NCBI RefSeq assembly: GCF_900115205.1
Contig: NZ_FOYQ01000002.1
Coordinates: 496,001 to 560,000 of the forward strand
Direction: 5' to 3'
Source: Robiginitalea myxolifaciens
Lineage (GTDB): Bacteria; Bacteroidota; Bacteroidia; Flavobacteriales; Flavobacteriaceae
Length of the DNA: 64,000 nucleotides
Positions 9,303-17,536 of this stretch are shown here, in pieces (position 1 is the first letter of the stretch; every line of letters starts with the position of its first letter). Made by a program: the position numbers and the translations under genes. The notes under the pieces were generated by a model. It saw only the letters and a program-made list of their open reading frames with translations. It was not told where the DNA came from and did not search any database.

Positions 9303-9941
9303 ATGTTAATATCCCATACCAAAAAGTTCATTTTTATCCACAACTACAAAGTGGCTGGAACCAGTATCCGTACGGGCCTGAGAAACTATAATTCCAAATC
9401 CCCTATTAAGAGTTCTTTAGGCACGAAACTAGGCATGCTCATTGGGAAGTACCCGAAAATTTTTTCCAGTCAGTTCGACGGGCATATTCGGGCCAAAGAT
9501 TTGAAGGCCAAACTACCAGCTGAAGTCTTCGAAAGTTATTTTAAATTTGGCTTCGTTCGCAATCCCTGGGATTGGCAGGTTTCCCTATATGAATTTATGC
9601 TGAAGGACAAAGATCACTATCAACATGAATTCATCAAGAATCTGGGGAGTTTTGAAAAGTATTTAGCGTGGCGGATCGAGAAGGAATTGCGTTTTCAAAA
9701 AGATTTTTTCTACGATGGGGATCAGTTGCTGGTGGATTACGTTGGTAAACTGGAAACCCTTAACGAAGATATGGAGGCTATCGCCACGAAATTAAATATC
9801 AAAATTGAGGTGCCTCACTTAAAGAAGAGCAGGGACAACAAAAAGTTCCTGCATTATTACACGCCGGAAACGGTAGCCCTGGTGGCGGATGCCTTTAAGA
9901 AAGACATAGAGGCATTTGGCTACACCGTCCCTGAAATCTAG
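9303..9941 (+). CDS. PAPS-dependent carbohydrate sulfotransferase
   Basis: A 212-residue sulfotransferase family 2-type protein. The 5'-phosphosulfate loop is FIHNYKVAGTSI (about 11-22), with the Lys that contacts the sulfate. The 3'-phosphate site is FVRNPWDWQVS (84-94). It would move sulfate from PAPS to a sugar hydroxyl of the glycan. There is no signal peptide or membrane anchor, so it acts in the cytoplasm on lipid-linked precursors. A complete PAPS-making operon lies at 26249-33147 on the other strand. The start ATG at 9303 puts the first beta-strand in the normal place. The next gene starts 12 bases downstream. Confidence 0.88.
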   Translation: MLISHTKKFIFIHNYKVAGTSIRTGLRNYNSKSPIKSSLGTKLGMLIGKYPKIFSSQFDGHIRAKDLKAKLPAEVFESYFKFGFVRNPWDWQVSLYEFMLKDKDHYQHEFIKNLGSFEKYLAWRIEKELRFQKDFFYDGDQLLVDYVGKLETLNEDMEAIATKLNIKIEVPHLKKSRDNKKFLHYYTPETVALVADAFKKDIEAFGYTVPEI

Positions 9942-9953
9942 GCAAATAGCCCA

Positions 9954-11150
9954 TTGGAAAATACTTCCGTAAATATCAGCTTTTTTAAGGGTGTTGGAAT
10001 CTTCAACATTCTGTTGATCAGTGGGTTAATCATTAATTTGTTTAATTACGGATTTCTTTTGGGATACCTGTTGATTCCCACAATGTTCTTGTTCCGGGGT
10101 CAGTTTGCCTCTAAGAACTGGGATCGTACCGGAATGTGGTTGATGCTTTTTTGTGTAGTTCACGCCCTGTTTTATGCGGTAAACCCGCTTAAGGGAATCC
10201 AATATATCCTGGTCTATGCCGCCATTCCCGTAACCATGTATTTCTGGGGGAAGTATATGGTGCATATTCTGGGTACAGGCAAAAAGCTATACCTCCTGCT
10301 GATAATGATAGGCGTTGTTTTGGCCTCTCCGGCGTTGCTGTCCGTTTTGCTGAACATCGCAGAAGGTGGTTTTGTTCAGGGAGATCGAAATATTCCGATG
10401 TTTTGGAGTGAAACCAAAATGAACGCAACCGGGATGGCAGCCTACTTCATCTTTACAATGTGCCTACCAGCCATTCTTGCAACCAGTAGGGATCGGATTA
10501 AAATCAGTTATAAAATAGTCCTGGCTATAATCTATGTGCTCAGCATGGTATGCGTTCTGAGATTGGGAAGCCGGACTCAACTAGGTATTACTGTGCTGGC
10601 GTTTTTGACCGCCTTGTTCTATGTTCTACCCAGACAGAATTTTAAGCGTAATCTGGCCTTGATAATGGGTATCATGGTGGGGATTATTGTTATCGCTAAT
10701 AAAGTATCGTTTGACCTGGACGCCAACTGGCTCAATAGTTTTTCGAGGCGTATCGAAAAAGGGGGAGCAGGCGAAGTTGCCAGTGGTGGCGGCCGAACAG
10801 ATCGCTGGGCAAAATCCTTTGAATATATGATCAAAGAGCCCTTGGGTTGGGATGTAACCGAATTCGGGCATTCTCACAATCTGTGGTTGGATGTCTACAG
10901 ATCAGGAGGCGTTATTGTGTTTGTTCTCCTCCTTTATTTTACCTTCCGGGGCTTTAGGGATGTTTGGAGGGCAGTTCGAAGCAACAAGGAGAAAATACCG
11001 ATAAATGTCATTTTTGTTACCTACGGGCTTTCCTTCTTTCTGCTTTTTATGGTTGAGCCAGTAATCGACGGATCATTTACCAAATTTGCATTGTTCTGCT
11101 TGTTCATAGGAATTGTGAATAAGTATAAAAGCCTACAAAATCCAGAATGA
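9954..11150 (+). CDS. O-antigen polymerase/ligase-like membrane protein (Wzy/WaaL family)
   Basis: A 398-residue protein with about 10-12 membrane segments. The stretch LRLGSRTQLGI near 204-214 and a large periplasmic loop ending in GHSHNLWLDVYRSGG near 300-315 match the Wzy_C/O-antigen ligase pattern, with catalytic-type Arg and His residues. It is expected to polymerise repeat units in the periplasm or ligate them to a carrier; sequence alone does not separate the two. The start is a TTG at 9954, 12 bases after the sulfotransferase. No ATG near the N-terminus would keep the first membrane segment. It overlaps the next gene by 4 bases. Confidence 0.82.
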   Translation: MENTSVNISFFKGVGIFNILLISGLIINLFNYGFLLGYLLIPTMFLFRGQFASKNWDRTGMWLMLFCVVHALFYAVNPLKGIQYILVYAAIPVTMYFWGKYMVHILGTGKKLYLLLIMIGVVLASPALLSVLLNIAEGGFVQGDRNIPMFWSETKMNATGMAAYFIFTMCLPAILATSRDRIKISYKIVLAIIYVLSMVCVLRLGSRTQLGITVLAFLTALFYVLPRQNFKRNLALIMGIMVGIIVIANKVSFDLDANWLNSFSRRIEKGGAGEVASGGGRTDRWAKSFEYMIKEPLGWDVTEFGHSHNLWLDVYRSGGVIVFVLLLYFTFRGFRDVWRAVRSNKEKIPINVIFVTYGLSFFLLFMVEPVIDGSFTKFALFCLFIGIVNKYKSLQNPE

Positions 11151-12388
11151 TACGCGTCCGCTATCTCAGTGCCCTCTGTTCAGAAGCCACACTTCAGTAT
11201 ATTTTTGAGACTTCCACACGGAAACCTCAACTTGCCGCGCAAAAGTTTCATCGCCTGCTGGCAGAAGGTATGGGAATGTTGGCCTCCGACTGCACGGTGG
11301 AGACCTACAGCATAATTCCTGTAGTCCGAAGGAATCACTCCCGTATTTGGTGGCGCCTTCCAGGAGAAAAATCCAGGGGAGTCCAATACCGATATGTACC
11401 CTTTATCAATCTCCCGGTTTTAAAGAACCTGGGGGCGTTCCTGGCGTATTTCTTTTCCAATATCTTCTGGTTGCTCTCCGGACGAAAGGACCAGCGCGTG
11501 TTGATCTGTGATGCGCTGAATCCCACGTTGAGCCTGGCAGCTATTGCGGCGGCTAAAATCACCGGCCGCAAATGTCTCGGGATTGTCACGGATATCCCGG
11601 GGATGATGGTCACCTCTTCAGAATCCCGGCAAACCTTCACCGGTAAACTCTATAGCGTGGTAACTCGTTCTGCGCTTGCCAGGTTTTCCGGATATATCTT
11701 ACTTACGGAAGCCATGTCGGCAGTTGTAAATCCCAAAAACAGACCCTACATTATTGTTGAGGGGCTGGTGGACATGAATATGTCTTCGGTGGAAAACGAT
11801 CTGACCAAAAAAGCTTCTCCCAGGGTAATCCTTTACGGCGGGGGGCTCTTCGCAAAATATGGGGTTGAGAATTTGGTGCTGGCCTTTATGAAAACCAGCG
11901 ATCCCAATACCGAACTCCATTTATACGGATCAGGGGCCATGGAAAAAGATCTGGGCACTTATTCAGCGCAGGATCCCAGGGTCATTTACCATGGTCTGGT
12001 ACCGACCAATGTAGTGGTTAACGCTCAATTAGAAGCGAGCTTACTGGTAAACCCCCGTCCGTCCTCAGAGGAATTTACCAAATACTCATTCCCGTCGAAA
12101 AATATGGAATACATGGCATCGGGTACGCCAACCCTAACCACTCCCCTGCCTGGTATGCCCCCGGAATATAAGCCCTTTGTTTATCTATTTGAAGGGGAAG
12201 ATCCTGAGCAAATGGCCCGGAAACTAGAGGAAGTTATGTCTCAAAGCGCACAGGATTTGCATGAATTCGGGAAACAGGCCAAGGCCTTTGTGCTTACCCA
12301 TAAAAACAATAAAGTCCAGGCGCACAGAGTACTGGAGTTCGCCAGGCTAACTATGGGAAACAAAATACATATACCTTCAGTATCATAA
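11147..12388 (+). CDS. GT4-type glycosyltransferase
   Basis: A 413-residue GT-B enzyme. The second Rossmann half starts with PRVILYGGGLFAKYGVENLVLAF (about 225-247) and includes LYGSG. The C-terminal donor-binding segment SSEEFTKYSFPSKNMEYMASG lies at 306-326, with the Glu residues of the EX7E-like motif. A hydrophobic patch near 95-110 may allow membrane association. It starts in the last 4 bases of the Wzy/ligase gene. It likely adds one sugar of the repeat unit; donor and linkage are unknown. Confidence 0.85.
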   Translation: MIRVRYLSALCSEATLQYIFETSTRKPQLAAQKFHRLLAEGMGMLASDCTVETYSIIPVVRRNHSRIWWRLPGEKSRGVQYRYVPFINLPVLKNLGAFLAYFFSNIFWLLSGRKDQRVLICDALNPTLSLAAIAAAKITGRKCLGIVTDIPGMMVTSSESRQTFTGKLYSVVTRSALARFSGYILLTEAMSAVVNPKNRPYIIVEGLVDMNMSSVENDLTKKASPRVILYGGGLFAKYGVENLVLAFMKTSDPNTELHLYGSGAMEKDLGTYSAQDPRVIYHGLVPTNVVVNAQLEASLLVNPRPSSEEFTKYSFPSKNMEYMASGTPTLTTPLPGMPPEYKPFVYLFEGEDPEQMARKLEEVMSQSAQDLHEFGKQAKAFVLTHKNNKVQAHRVLEFARLTMGNKIHIPSVS

Positions 12389-12410
12389 GACTTGTACAAA
12401 TAGCGTCTTT

Positions 12411-13487
12411 ATGAAAGTAGCGTTAATCCTTCCCAACAATCCTTCTAATGCTCCCTACCTCAACTATTACCTGGAGGTAATCCGGAAAACGGGAGCGGAT
12501 TATAGTTTGTACTACTGGGATAGGACCGGAAAGGAAGCAGGTAAGCAAGTCTTCTCCCGAATCCCCAAACACCGCTACCCCTGGAACAAGTTTATCGACT
12601 ATCTGCGATTTGCAAAATTCATTAAAAGGTCCCTGAAAGCTGGCAATTATACCCGGGTGGTGGTGTTTACCCCGCAATTGGCGATTTTTCTCCAAAAATT
12701 TCTCACCGGGTCGTACCGTGGAGAGTTTATGCTTGATATCCGGGATTTCTCGGTAATGATGAATCATTTTCCCGGACGTTTCAAGCGCTGCTATCAAGGC
12801 GCCGACCATATCGTCATTTCTTCTCCTGGTTTCAAGGAGTGGCTTCCGCCGCACAAATCGCTGATAACCGGACATAACGTAGGGGCTGAGCTGGTACAAG
12901 AAAATATGTCGCGAACCGGGAAGGACTACCCAAGTCCCGAAAAATGGCCGCTAGTACTAACAACAATAGGACAGATAAAGGACTATGATTCTGACCATCG
13001 CTTCGTCGCGGAACTTTGCAATAATGAGGCCATACAAATGAATTTCATTGGTTCGGGCCCTACCCTGCAAGCGTTAAAAGATTTTGCGGAATCCAGGGAT
13101 TGTTCTAACATTAGCTTTTACGGACAATACAATAAGCCCGATGAAGAAGCCTTATTGGCCGATACTGACTTCCTGAACATCCTGATCAGCAGAACAGAAT
13201 TCAACAAAGGAGCCAGTTTGCTAAGTAACCGCTTATACTTATCCGCATTGTATCGCATTCCCTGCCTGGTGAATTCGGAAACCGCCCAGAGCGAACTGGT
13301 GGCTAAATACGGCCTGGGAATCGTCATTGATCAATACTGTGAAGTACCTGAAAAAATAGAAAACTTTGTACGTGATTTTGACGCGTCAGTCTTCAATACA
13401 AATTGCGAGGTGTTCCTGAAGGATATCTCGGGGGATATTGACCATTTTCAGTCTGCATTTGCCGATTTCCTTCGGTCCCAGCCCTAA
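12411..13487 (+). CDS. Putative GT-B glycosyltransferase
   Basis: A 358-residue protein with a GT-B layout: an N-terminal MKVALILPNNPSNAPYLNYYL strand/helix, a central linker, and a C-terminal half with LTTIGQIKDYD, NFIGSGPTLQALKDFAE and a final region ALYRIPCLVNSETAQSELVAKYGLG. The classical EX7E motif is not clear, so it is more diverged than its neighbour. It follows 22 bases after the GT4 gene and ends just before a terminator, making it the last gene of the first glycan transcription unit. Alternative: an inactive or regulatory GT-like protein. Confidence 0.65.
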   Translation: MKVALILPNNPSNAPYLNYYLEVIRKTGADYSLYYWDRTGKEAGKQVFSRIPKHRYPWNKFIDYLRFAKFIKRSLKAGNYTRVVVFTPQLAIFLQKFLTGSYRGEFMLDIRDFSVMMNHFPGRFKRCYQGADHIVISSPGFKEWLPPHKSLITGHNVGAELVQENMSRTGKDYPSPEKWPLVLTTIGQIKDYDSDHRFVAELCNNEAIQMNFIGSGPTLQALKDFAESRDCSNISFYGQYNKPDEEALLADTDFLNILISRTEFNKGASLLSNRLYLSALYRIPCLVNSETAQSELVAKYGLGIVIDQYCEVPEKIENFVRDFDASVFNTNCEVFLKDISGDIDHFQSAFADFLRSQP

Positions 13488-13494
13488 GGGCTTC

Positions 13495-13546
13495 AAATCC
13501 CGCAAATCATCGAAGATTCGTGGTGATCATCCGATGCGGGGTTTTT
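13495..13546 (+). terminator. Probable rho-independent terminator closing the first glycan unit
   Basis: Ten-base arms AAATCCCGCA (13495-13504) and TGCGGGGTTT (13535-13544), one G-T pair, with a 30-base loop that has a small internal ATCA/TGAT stem. Five T at 13542-13546 follow. The long loop lowers certainty. Confidence 0.6.
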
Positions 13547-13651
13547 GGCCCGTTACCAAATCGTGCATTCGTCCAATTAATATGTAATTTATCAAAGGAA
13601 CATCCGTTGATACCTCAAAGAAGCGTTACTTTGTTGCGCTTTGTCTAAAAA

Positions 13652-13677
13652 GCTACAATTTTCAGCTACCTTGTAGC
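13652..13677. promoter_or_regulatory. Inverted repeat upstream of capE
   Basis: Perfect 7-base arms GCTACAA (13652-13658) and TTGTAGC (13671-13677), 12-base spacer, 56 bases before capE. There is no T-run, so it is not a terminator; it may be an operator or a leader hairpin. A weak promoter-like TTG (13607-13609) and TTACTTTG (13626-13633) lie just upstream. Confidence 0.35.
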
Positions 13678-13732
13678 ACAGAAAATATAGGAATTGTAAC
13701 CCCAGAACTGAATAAAACCCTTACACTTAACC

Positions 13733-14737
13733 ATGTTCAAGGATAAAACCTTACTGATTACAGGCGGAACCGGATCATTCGGAAACGCCGTTCTCAATCG
13801 CTTTCTCGAAACCGATATTAAAGAAATACGCATTTTCTCCCGCGACGAAAAGAAGCAGGACGATATGCGAAACCAATTAAAGAACCCCAAGGTTAAATTC
13901 TACATTGGGGATGTTCGCCAATACGAGAGTATCGACAAGGCCATGCGTGGTGTAGACTACGTCTTCCACGCTGCAGCCCTGAAACAGGTGCCTTCCTGCG
14001 AGTTCTTCCCCATCGAAGCGGCCAAAACCAATGTCTTTGGAACGCAGAATACCATCGATGCGGCAGTAGCCAACGGCGTGGAAAAAATTATCTGCCTGAG
14101 TACCGACAAGGCGGCCTACCCGATCAACGCAATGGGGATCAGTAAGGCCCTGATGGAGAAAGTAGCCGTAGCTGCTTCCCGGAATATCCCGGAAAACAAG
14201 ACTACGGTTTGCCTCACCCGATATGGGAATGTGATGGCCTCTCGGGGCTCCGTAATTCCCTTGTTCGTAAAACAAATCAAGGAAGGGTTGCCGCTAACGG
14301 TAACCGATCCTACCATGACCCGCTTTCTGATGTCACTGGAGGATGCTGTGGACCTCGTCCTTTTTGCTTTTGAGCACGGCAACCAGGGGGATCTTTTTGT
14401 AAACAAGGCTCCTGCGAGTACCATCGGGGACCTTGCCGAAGCAATCCGTCAGCTTTTTGAAGCGGAAAACGACATAAAGGTCATAGGAACGCGTCACGGG
14501 GAGAAACTCTACGAAACCCTGTGTACCCGCGAGGAAATGCAGAAAGCCGTGGATATGGGAGAATTTTACCGTATTCCGGCCGATAACCGCGACCTGAACT
14601 ACAGTCGTTATTTCTCGGAAGGGGAAGTAGACATGAGCAAAATCGAAGATTATCACTCGCACAACACCAAGCGATTGAATATGGAGGAGCTCAAGAAAAC
14701 CCTTACCGATCTGGAGTTTATCCAAGAACAGCTTTAA
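13733..14737 (+). CDS. capE: UDP-GlcNAc 4,6-dehydratase/5-epimerase (CapE/FnlA type)
   Basis: First enzyme of UDP-N-acetyl-L-fucosamine synthesis. The NAD(P) motif TGGTGSFG is at residues 10-17, LKQVP at 83-87 and the catalytic strand CLSTDKAAYPINAMGISK at 121-138. In this family the usual Tyr of the SDR YxxxK is replaced by Met, and here M134/K138 fit that, with Asp125 and Lys126. Length (334) is normal. The order capE, cupin, capF, capG that follows is the FucNAc pathway with one extra gene. PseB (pseudaminic acid) is the closest alternative, but the neighbours argue for CapE. The stop codon is followed directly by the ATG of the next gene. Confidence 0.92.
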   Translation: MFKDKTLLITGGTGSFGNAVLNRFLETDIKEIRIFSRDEKKQDDMRNQLKNPKVKFYIGDVRQYESIDKAMRGVDYVFHAAALKQVPSCEFFPIEAAKTNVFGTQNTIDAAVANGVEKIICLSTDKAAYPINAMGISKALMEKVAVAASRNIPENKTTVCLTRYGNVMASRGSVIPLFVKQIKEGLPLTVTDPTMTRFLMSLEDAVDLVLFAFEHGNQGDLFVNKAPASTIGDLAEAIRQLFEAENDIKVIGTRHGEKLYETLCTREEMQKAVDMGEFYRIPADNRDLNYSRYFSEGEVDMSKIEDYHSHNTKRLNMEELKKTLTDLEFIQEQL

Positions 14738-15169
14738 ATGCCAGCATCGCGCATTCAGGGAGCGAAATTTGAAGACCACCGGGGGGAAATGGTTTTTTGC
14801 AACGACCTGGACCTAAGCGCAGTTCAACGCTTTTACCGAATCAAACCGGCAAATACCACCCTGGTTCGGGGATGGCAGGGGCATCGCAAGGAGTCTAAAT
14901 GGTTCCATTGCGTCCGGGGAAGTTTTGTGCTCAATACAGTACGTGTTGAAAACTTCGAGTCGCCGGATGAATCCATTCGGCCGGATGTCTATAACTTGCA
15001 GGCAGATTCTCCCGAGGTCGTATACGTAACCGGGGGCATGTGCACCGCCATAAAAGCCGCGGCACCGGATTCAGAACTGCTGGTGTTTTCGGATTGCAGT
15101 GTTGCGGATTCAACAGCGGATGATTATCGGTTTCCCCTTGAAAAATGGGAGTTTCGCGAAAATGAATAG
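14738..15169 (+). CDS. WxcM/QdtA-like cupin sugar isomerase or epimerase
   Basis: A 143-residue single-domain cupin. The sequence FEDHRGEMVFCNDLDLSAVQRFYRI resembles the N-terminal strands of RmlC/WxcM-like proteins, and the jelly-roll continues with RGWQGHRKESKWFHCVRGSFVLNTV. WxcM/QdtA proteins isomerise 4-keto-6-deoxy sugars at C3/C4. It starts directly at the capE stop (TAA-ATG) and lies 3 bases before capF, so it is co-translated between two enzymes that pass a 4-keto-6-deoxy intermediate. It may act on that intermediate or assist CapF. The reaction is not established from sequence. Confidence 0.7.
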   Translation: MPASRIQGAKFEDHRGEMVFCNDLDLSAVQRFYRIKPANTTLVRGWQGHRKESKWFHCVRGSFVLNTVRVENFESPDESIRPDVYNLQADSPEVVYVTGGMCTAIKAAAPDSELLVFSDCSVADSTADDYRFPLEKWEFRENE

Positions 15170-15172
15170 GTC

Positions 15173-16369
15173 ATGAAAATAGGAATTACAGGACAACACG
15201 GATTCGTAGGTAGCCATTTGGCCAACACCCTGGCCCTTGATGAATCCCTGGAACTTATTCCTTTTCAGCGGGATTATTTCGAGGATTCCGAAAAACTCCA
15301 GGCATTTGTAGCAGCCTGCGACGCTGTAGTACACCTTGCTGCCATGAACCGGCACCCCGATCCGGAGGTCATCTATGCGACCAATGTAGCACTGGTAGAA
15401 AAGTTAATCGCAGCTTGTAAGGCCGCGGATCACACGCCTCATATCCTATTTGCCTCTTCCACCCAGGAATCTAAGGAGAATCGCTACGGTGAATCCAAGC
15501 TCGCCGGAAAAGAATTATTCAAACAATGGTCTGAGGAAACCAACGGGCGTTGCACTTCCCTGACCATTCCCAACGTATTCGGACCTTTTGGAAAGCCCAA
15601 CTACAATTCTGTGGTGGCCACTTTTTGCCACAAAATCGCCCATGGCGAAGCGGTAGAAGTTCACCAGGACAATGAGATAGGCCTGATTTACGTCAATGAA
15701 CTGGTATGTGAAATTATCGAAGCCATGGGACTTATTCCCAAGGCCTTCCCTTCCCCGATCACGGCAACCGAAACTGCGTCTGAAACCGGGAAGGGCGCTG
15801 AGAATACCTCGGCAAGTTTCCGGACCCATGCGATTGCACCGCGCCATTTCTATAAAGTGACAGAAATCTTAAACCTGCTCCTGCAGTTTCGTTCAGATTA
15901 CATGGAGAACGGGGAATTTCCGGATGTGGAGGACACCTTTACAAGGGCCCTCTTCAATACCTTCCGTTGCTATATCCCGACAGATCATTATCCCGCGCCT
16001 TTTACCTTGCACACGGATCCAAGGGGAAGCTTTGTGGAGATTGCCCGAACAGGCAGCAAAGGCCAGTTTTCCTATTCCACCACCGTTCCCGGCATAACCC
16101 GGGGCAACCATTTTCACACGCGAAAAGCTGAGCGTTTTGCCGTTATCAAGGGCAAAGCACAAATTCAACTCAGGAAAATCGGAACCGACGAGGTTATTAC
16201 CTACGAGCTTAGCGGGGAGGCACCCGCTTACGTAGATATGCCTGTTTGGTACACACACAATATCAGCAATGTCGGACAGGAGGAACTCATTACCCTCTTC
16301 TGGATTAACGAACCGTATAACCCGGAGGATCCCGATACGTTCTTTGTAGACGTTGTTCAAAAAGATTAA
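15173..16369 (+). CDS. capF: UDP-2-acetamido-2,6-dideoxy-hexulose epimerase/reductase (CapF type)
   Basis: Bifunctional second enzyme of UDP-L-FucNAc synthesis. The N-terminal SDR domain has GQHGFVG at residues 7-13 and a shortened YGESKLAGKE catalytic motif near 104-113. The C-terminal cupin (about 285-398) has GNHFHTRKAERFAVIKGKAQIQLR and DMPVWYTHNISNVG, the metal-binding epimerase half. It is about 30 residues longer than S. aureus CapF because of a Ser/Thr/Glu-rich stretch around 190-222 between the domains. Three bases separate it from the cupin gene. Confidence 0.92.
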   Translation: MKIGITGQHGFVGSHLANTLALDESLELIPFQRDYFEDSEKLQAFVAACDAVVHLAAMNRHPDPEVIYATNVALVEKLIAACKAADHTPHILFASSTQESKENRYGESKLAGKELFKQWSEETNGRCTSLTIPNVFGPFGKPNYNSVVATFCHKIAHGEAVEVHQDNEIGLIYVNELVCEIIEAMGLIPKAFPSPITATETASETGKGAENTSASFRTHAIAPRHFYKVTEILNLLLQFRSDYMENGEFPDVEDTFTRALFNTFRCYIPTDHYPAPFTLHTDPRGSFVEIARTGSKGQFSYSTTVPGITRGNHFHTRKAERFAVIKGKAQIQLRKIGTDEVITYELSGEAPAYVDMPVWYTHNISNVGQEELITLFWINEPYNPEDPDTFFVDVVQKD

Positions 16370-16395
16370 CCATACCCAATAAAAGATCAATCATC

Positions 16396-17535
16396 GTGAA
16401 ACCCCTTAAAGTCGTAACGGTAGTAGGAACACGCCCGGAAATCATCCGCCTGGCCTGTGTGCTCAACGCCCTGGATCGGCATACCGCCATTGACCATACC
16501 CTCATTCATACCGGACAGAATTACGATTACGAACTCAACGAAATATTCTTTGAGGACCTGGGCATTAGAAAGCCAGATCATTTCCTGAATGCAGCAGGTG
16601 CCAATGCCACGGAAACCGTGGGTAAAATTCTGATTGCCATTGATCCGCTTCTGGAATCGATCAATCCGGATGCCTTTTTGGTCCTGGGGGATACCAATAG
16701 CTGCCTCTGCGCGATTCCGGCCAAAAAGCGCAAAATACCCGTCTTCCATATGGAAGCTGGAAACCGCTGTTTTGACCAGCGTGTTCCGGAAGAGACCAAC
16801 CGCAAGATTGTGGATCACATTGCCGATATCAATCTCACCTATAGCGATATCGCACGGGAGTACTTACTCCGGGAAGGTTTGCCGCCGGACCGTGTTATAA
16901 AAACGGGAAGTCCGATGTTTGAGGTGCTGGGTCAGTTCCGCAACAAAATCGAAAACTCCGACGTTCTGACGCGTTTGAACCTGGAGGAAGGAAAATACTT
17001 TGTGATATCCAGCCACCGGGAAGAAAATATCAGCAATCCACGGAATTTTGAAGGCCTCATTTCCTCCCTGAACAGTATCGCGGAGAAGTACGGGTATCCG
17101 GTTATCGTATCTACGCATCCGAGAACACGTAACATGCTGAATTCCAAAGATGTTAAGACGCATGAATTAATTCAATTTCTCAAGCCTCTGGGCTTTAGTG
17201 ATTACAACGCTTTGCAGTATCATTCCTTTGCTGTCCTCTCGGATAGCGGAACAATCTCCGAGGAGTCTTCTATCCTGAACTTCCGGGCCCTTAATATCCG
17301 GGAAGCGCACGAGCGTCCTGAGGCCATGGAAGAGGCTTCGGTAATGATGGTTGGCCTTCAGCCGGAACGCATTTTACAGGGGTTGGAAATCCTGACCGCC
17401 CAAAAGCGCAACCCGGAACGTAATTTCCGACAGGTGGCCGATTACAGCATGCCTAATGTGAGTGAAAAAGTAGTTCGCATTATACTTTCGTACACAGACT
17501 ACGTCAATCGGGTGGTCTGGTCCAAAAACTCCTAA
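16396..17535 (+). CDS. capG: UDP-N-acetylglucosamine 2-epimerase type enzyme (CapG/FnlC)
   Basis: Third enzyme of the pathway, giving UDP-N-acetyl-L-fucosamine by C2 epimerisation. The non-hydrolysing WecB-family fold is clear: VVTVVGTRPEIIRLA at 6-20, HTGQNYDYEL near 37-46, GDTNS near 96-100, HMEAGNRCFDQRVPEETNRKIVDH near 117-140, and SDSGTISEESSIL near 282-294. The start is a GTG at 16396, 26 bases after capF. Length (379) is normal. By sequence alone it could be WecB, but placement after capE/capF makes CapG the better call. Confidence 0.92.
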   Translation: MKPLKVVTVVGTRPEIIRLACVLNALDRHTAIDHTLIHTGQNYDYELNEIFFEDLGIRKPDHFLNAAGANATETVGKILIAIDPLLESINPDAFLVLGDTNSCLCAIPAKKRKIPVFHMEAGNRCFDQRVPEETNRKIVDHIADINLTYSDIAREYLLREGLPPDRVIKTGSPMFEVLGQFRNKIENSDVLTRLNLEEGKYFVISSHREENISNPRNFEGLISSLNSIAEKYGYPVIVSTHPRTRNMLNSKDVKTHELIQFLKPLGFSDYNALQYHSFAVLSDSGTISEESSILNFRALNIREAHERPEAMEEASVMMVGLQPERILQGLEILTAQKRNPERNFRQVADYSMPNVSEKVVRIILSYTDYVNRVVWSKNS

Positions 17536-17536
17536 A

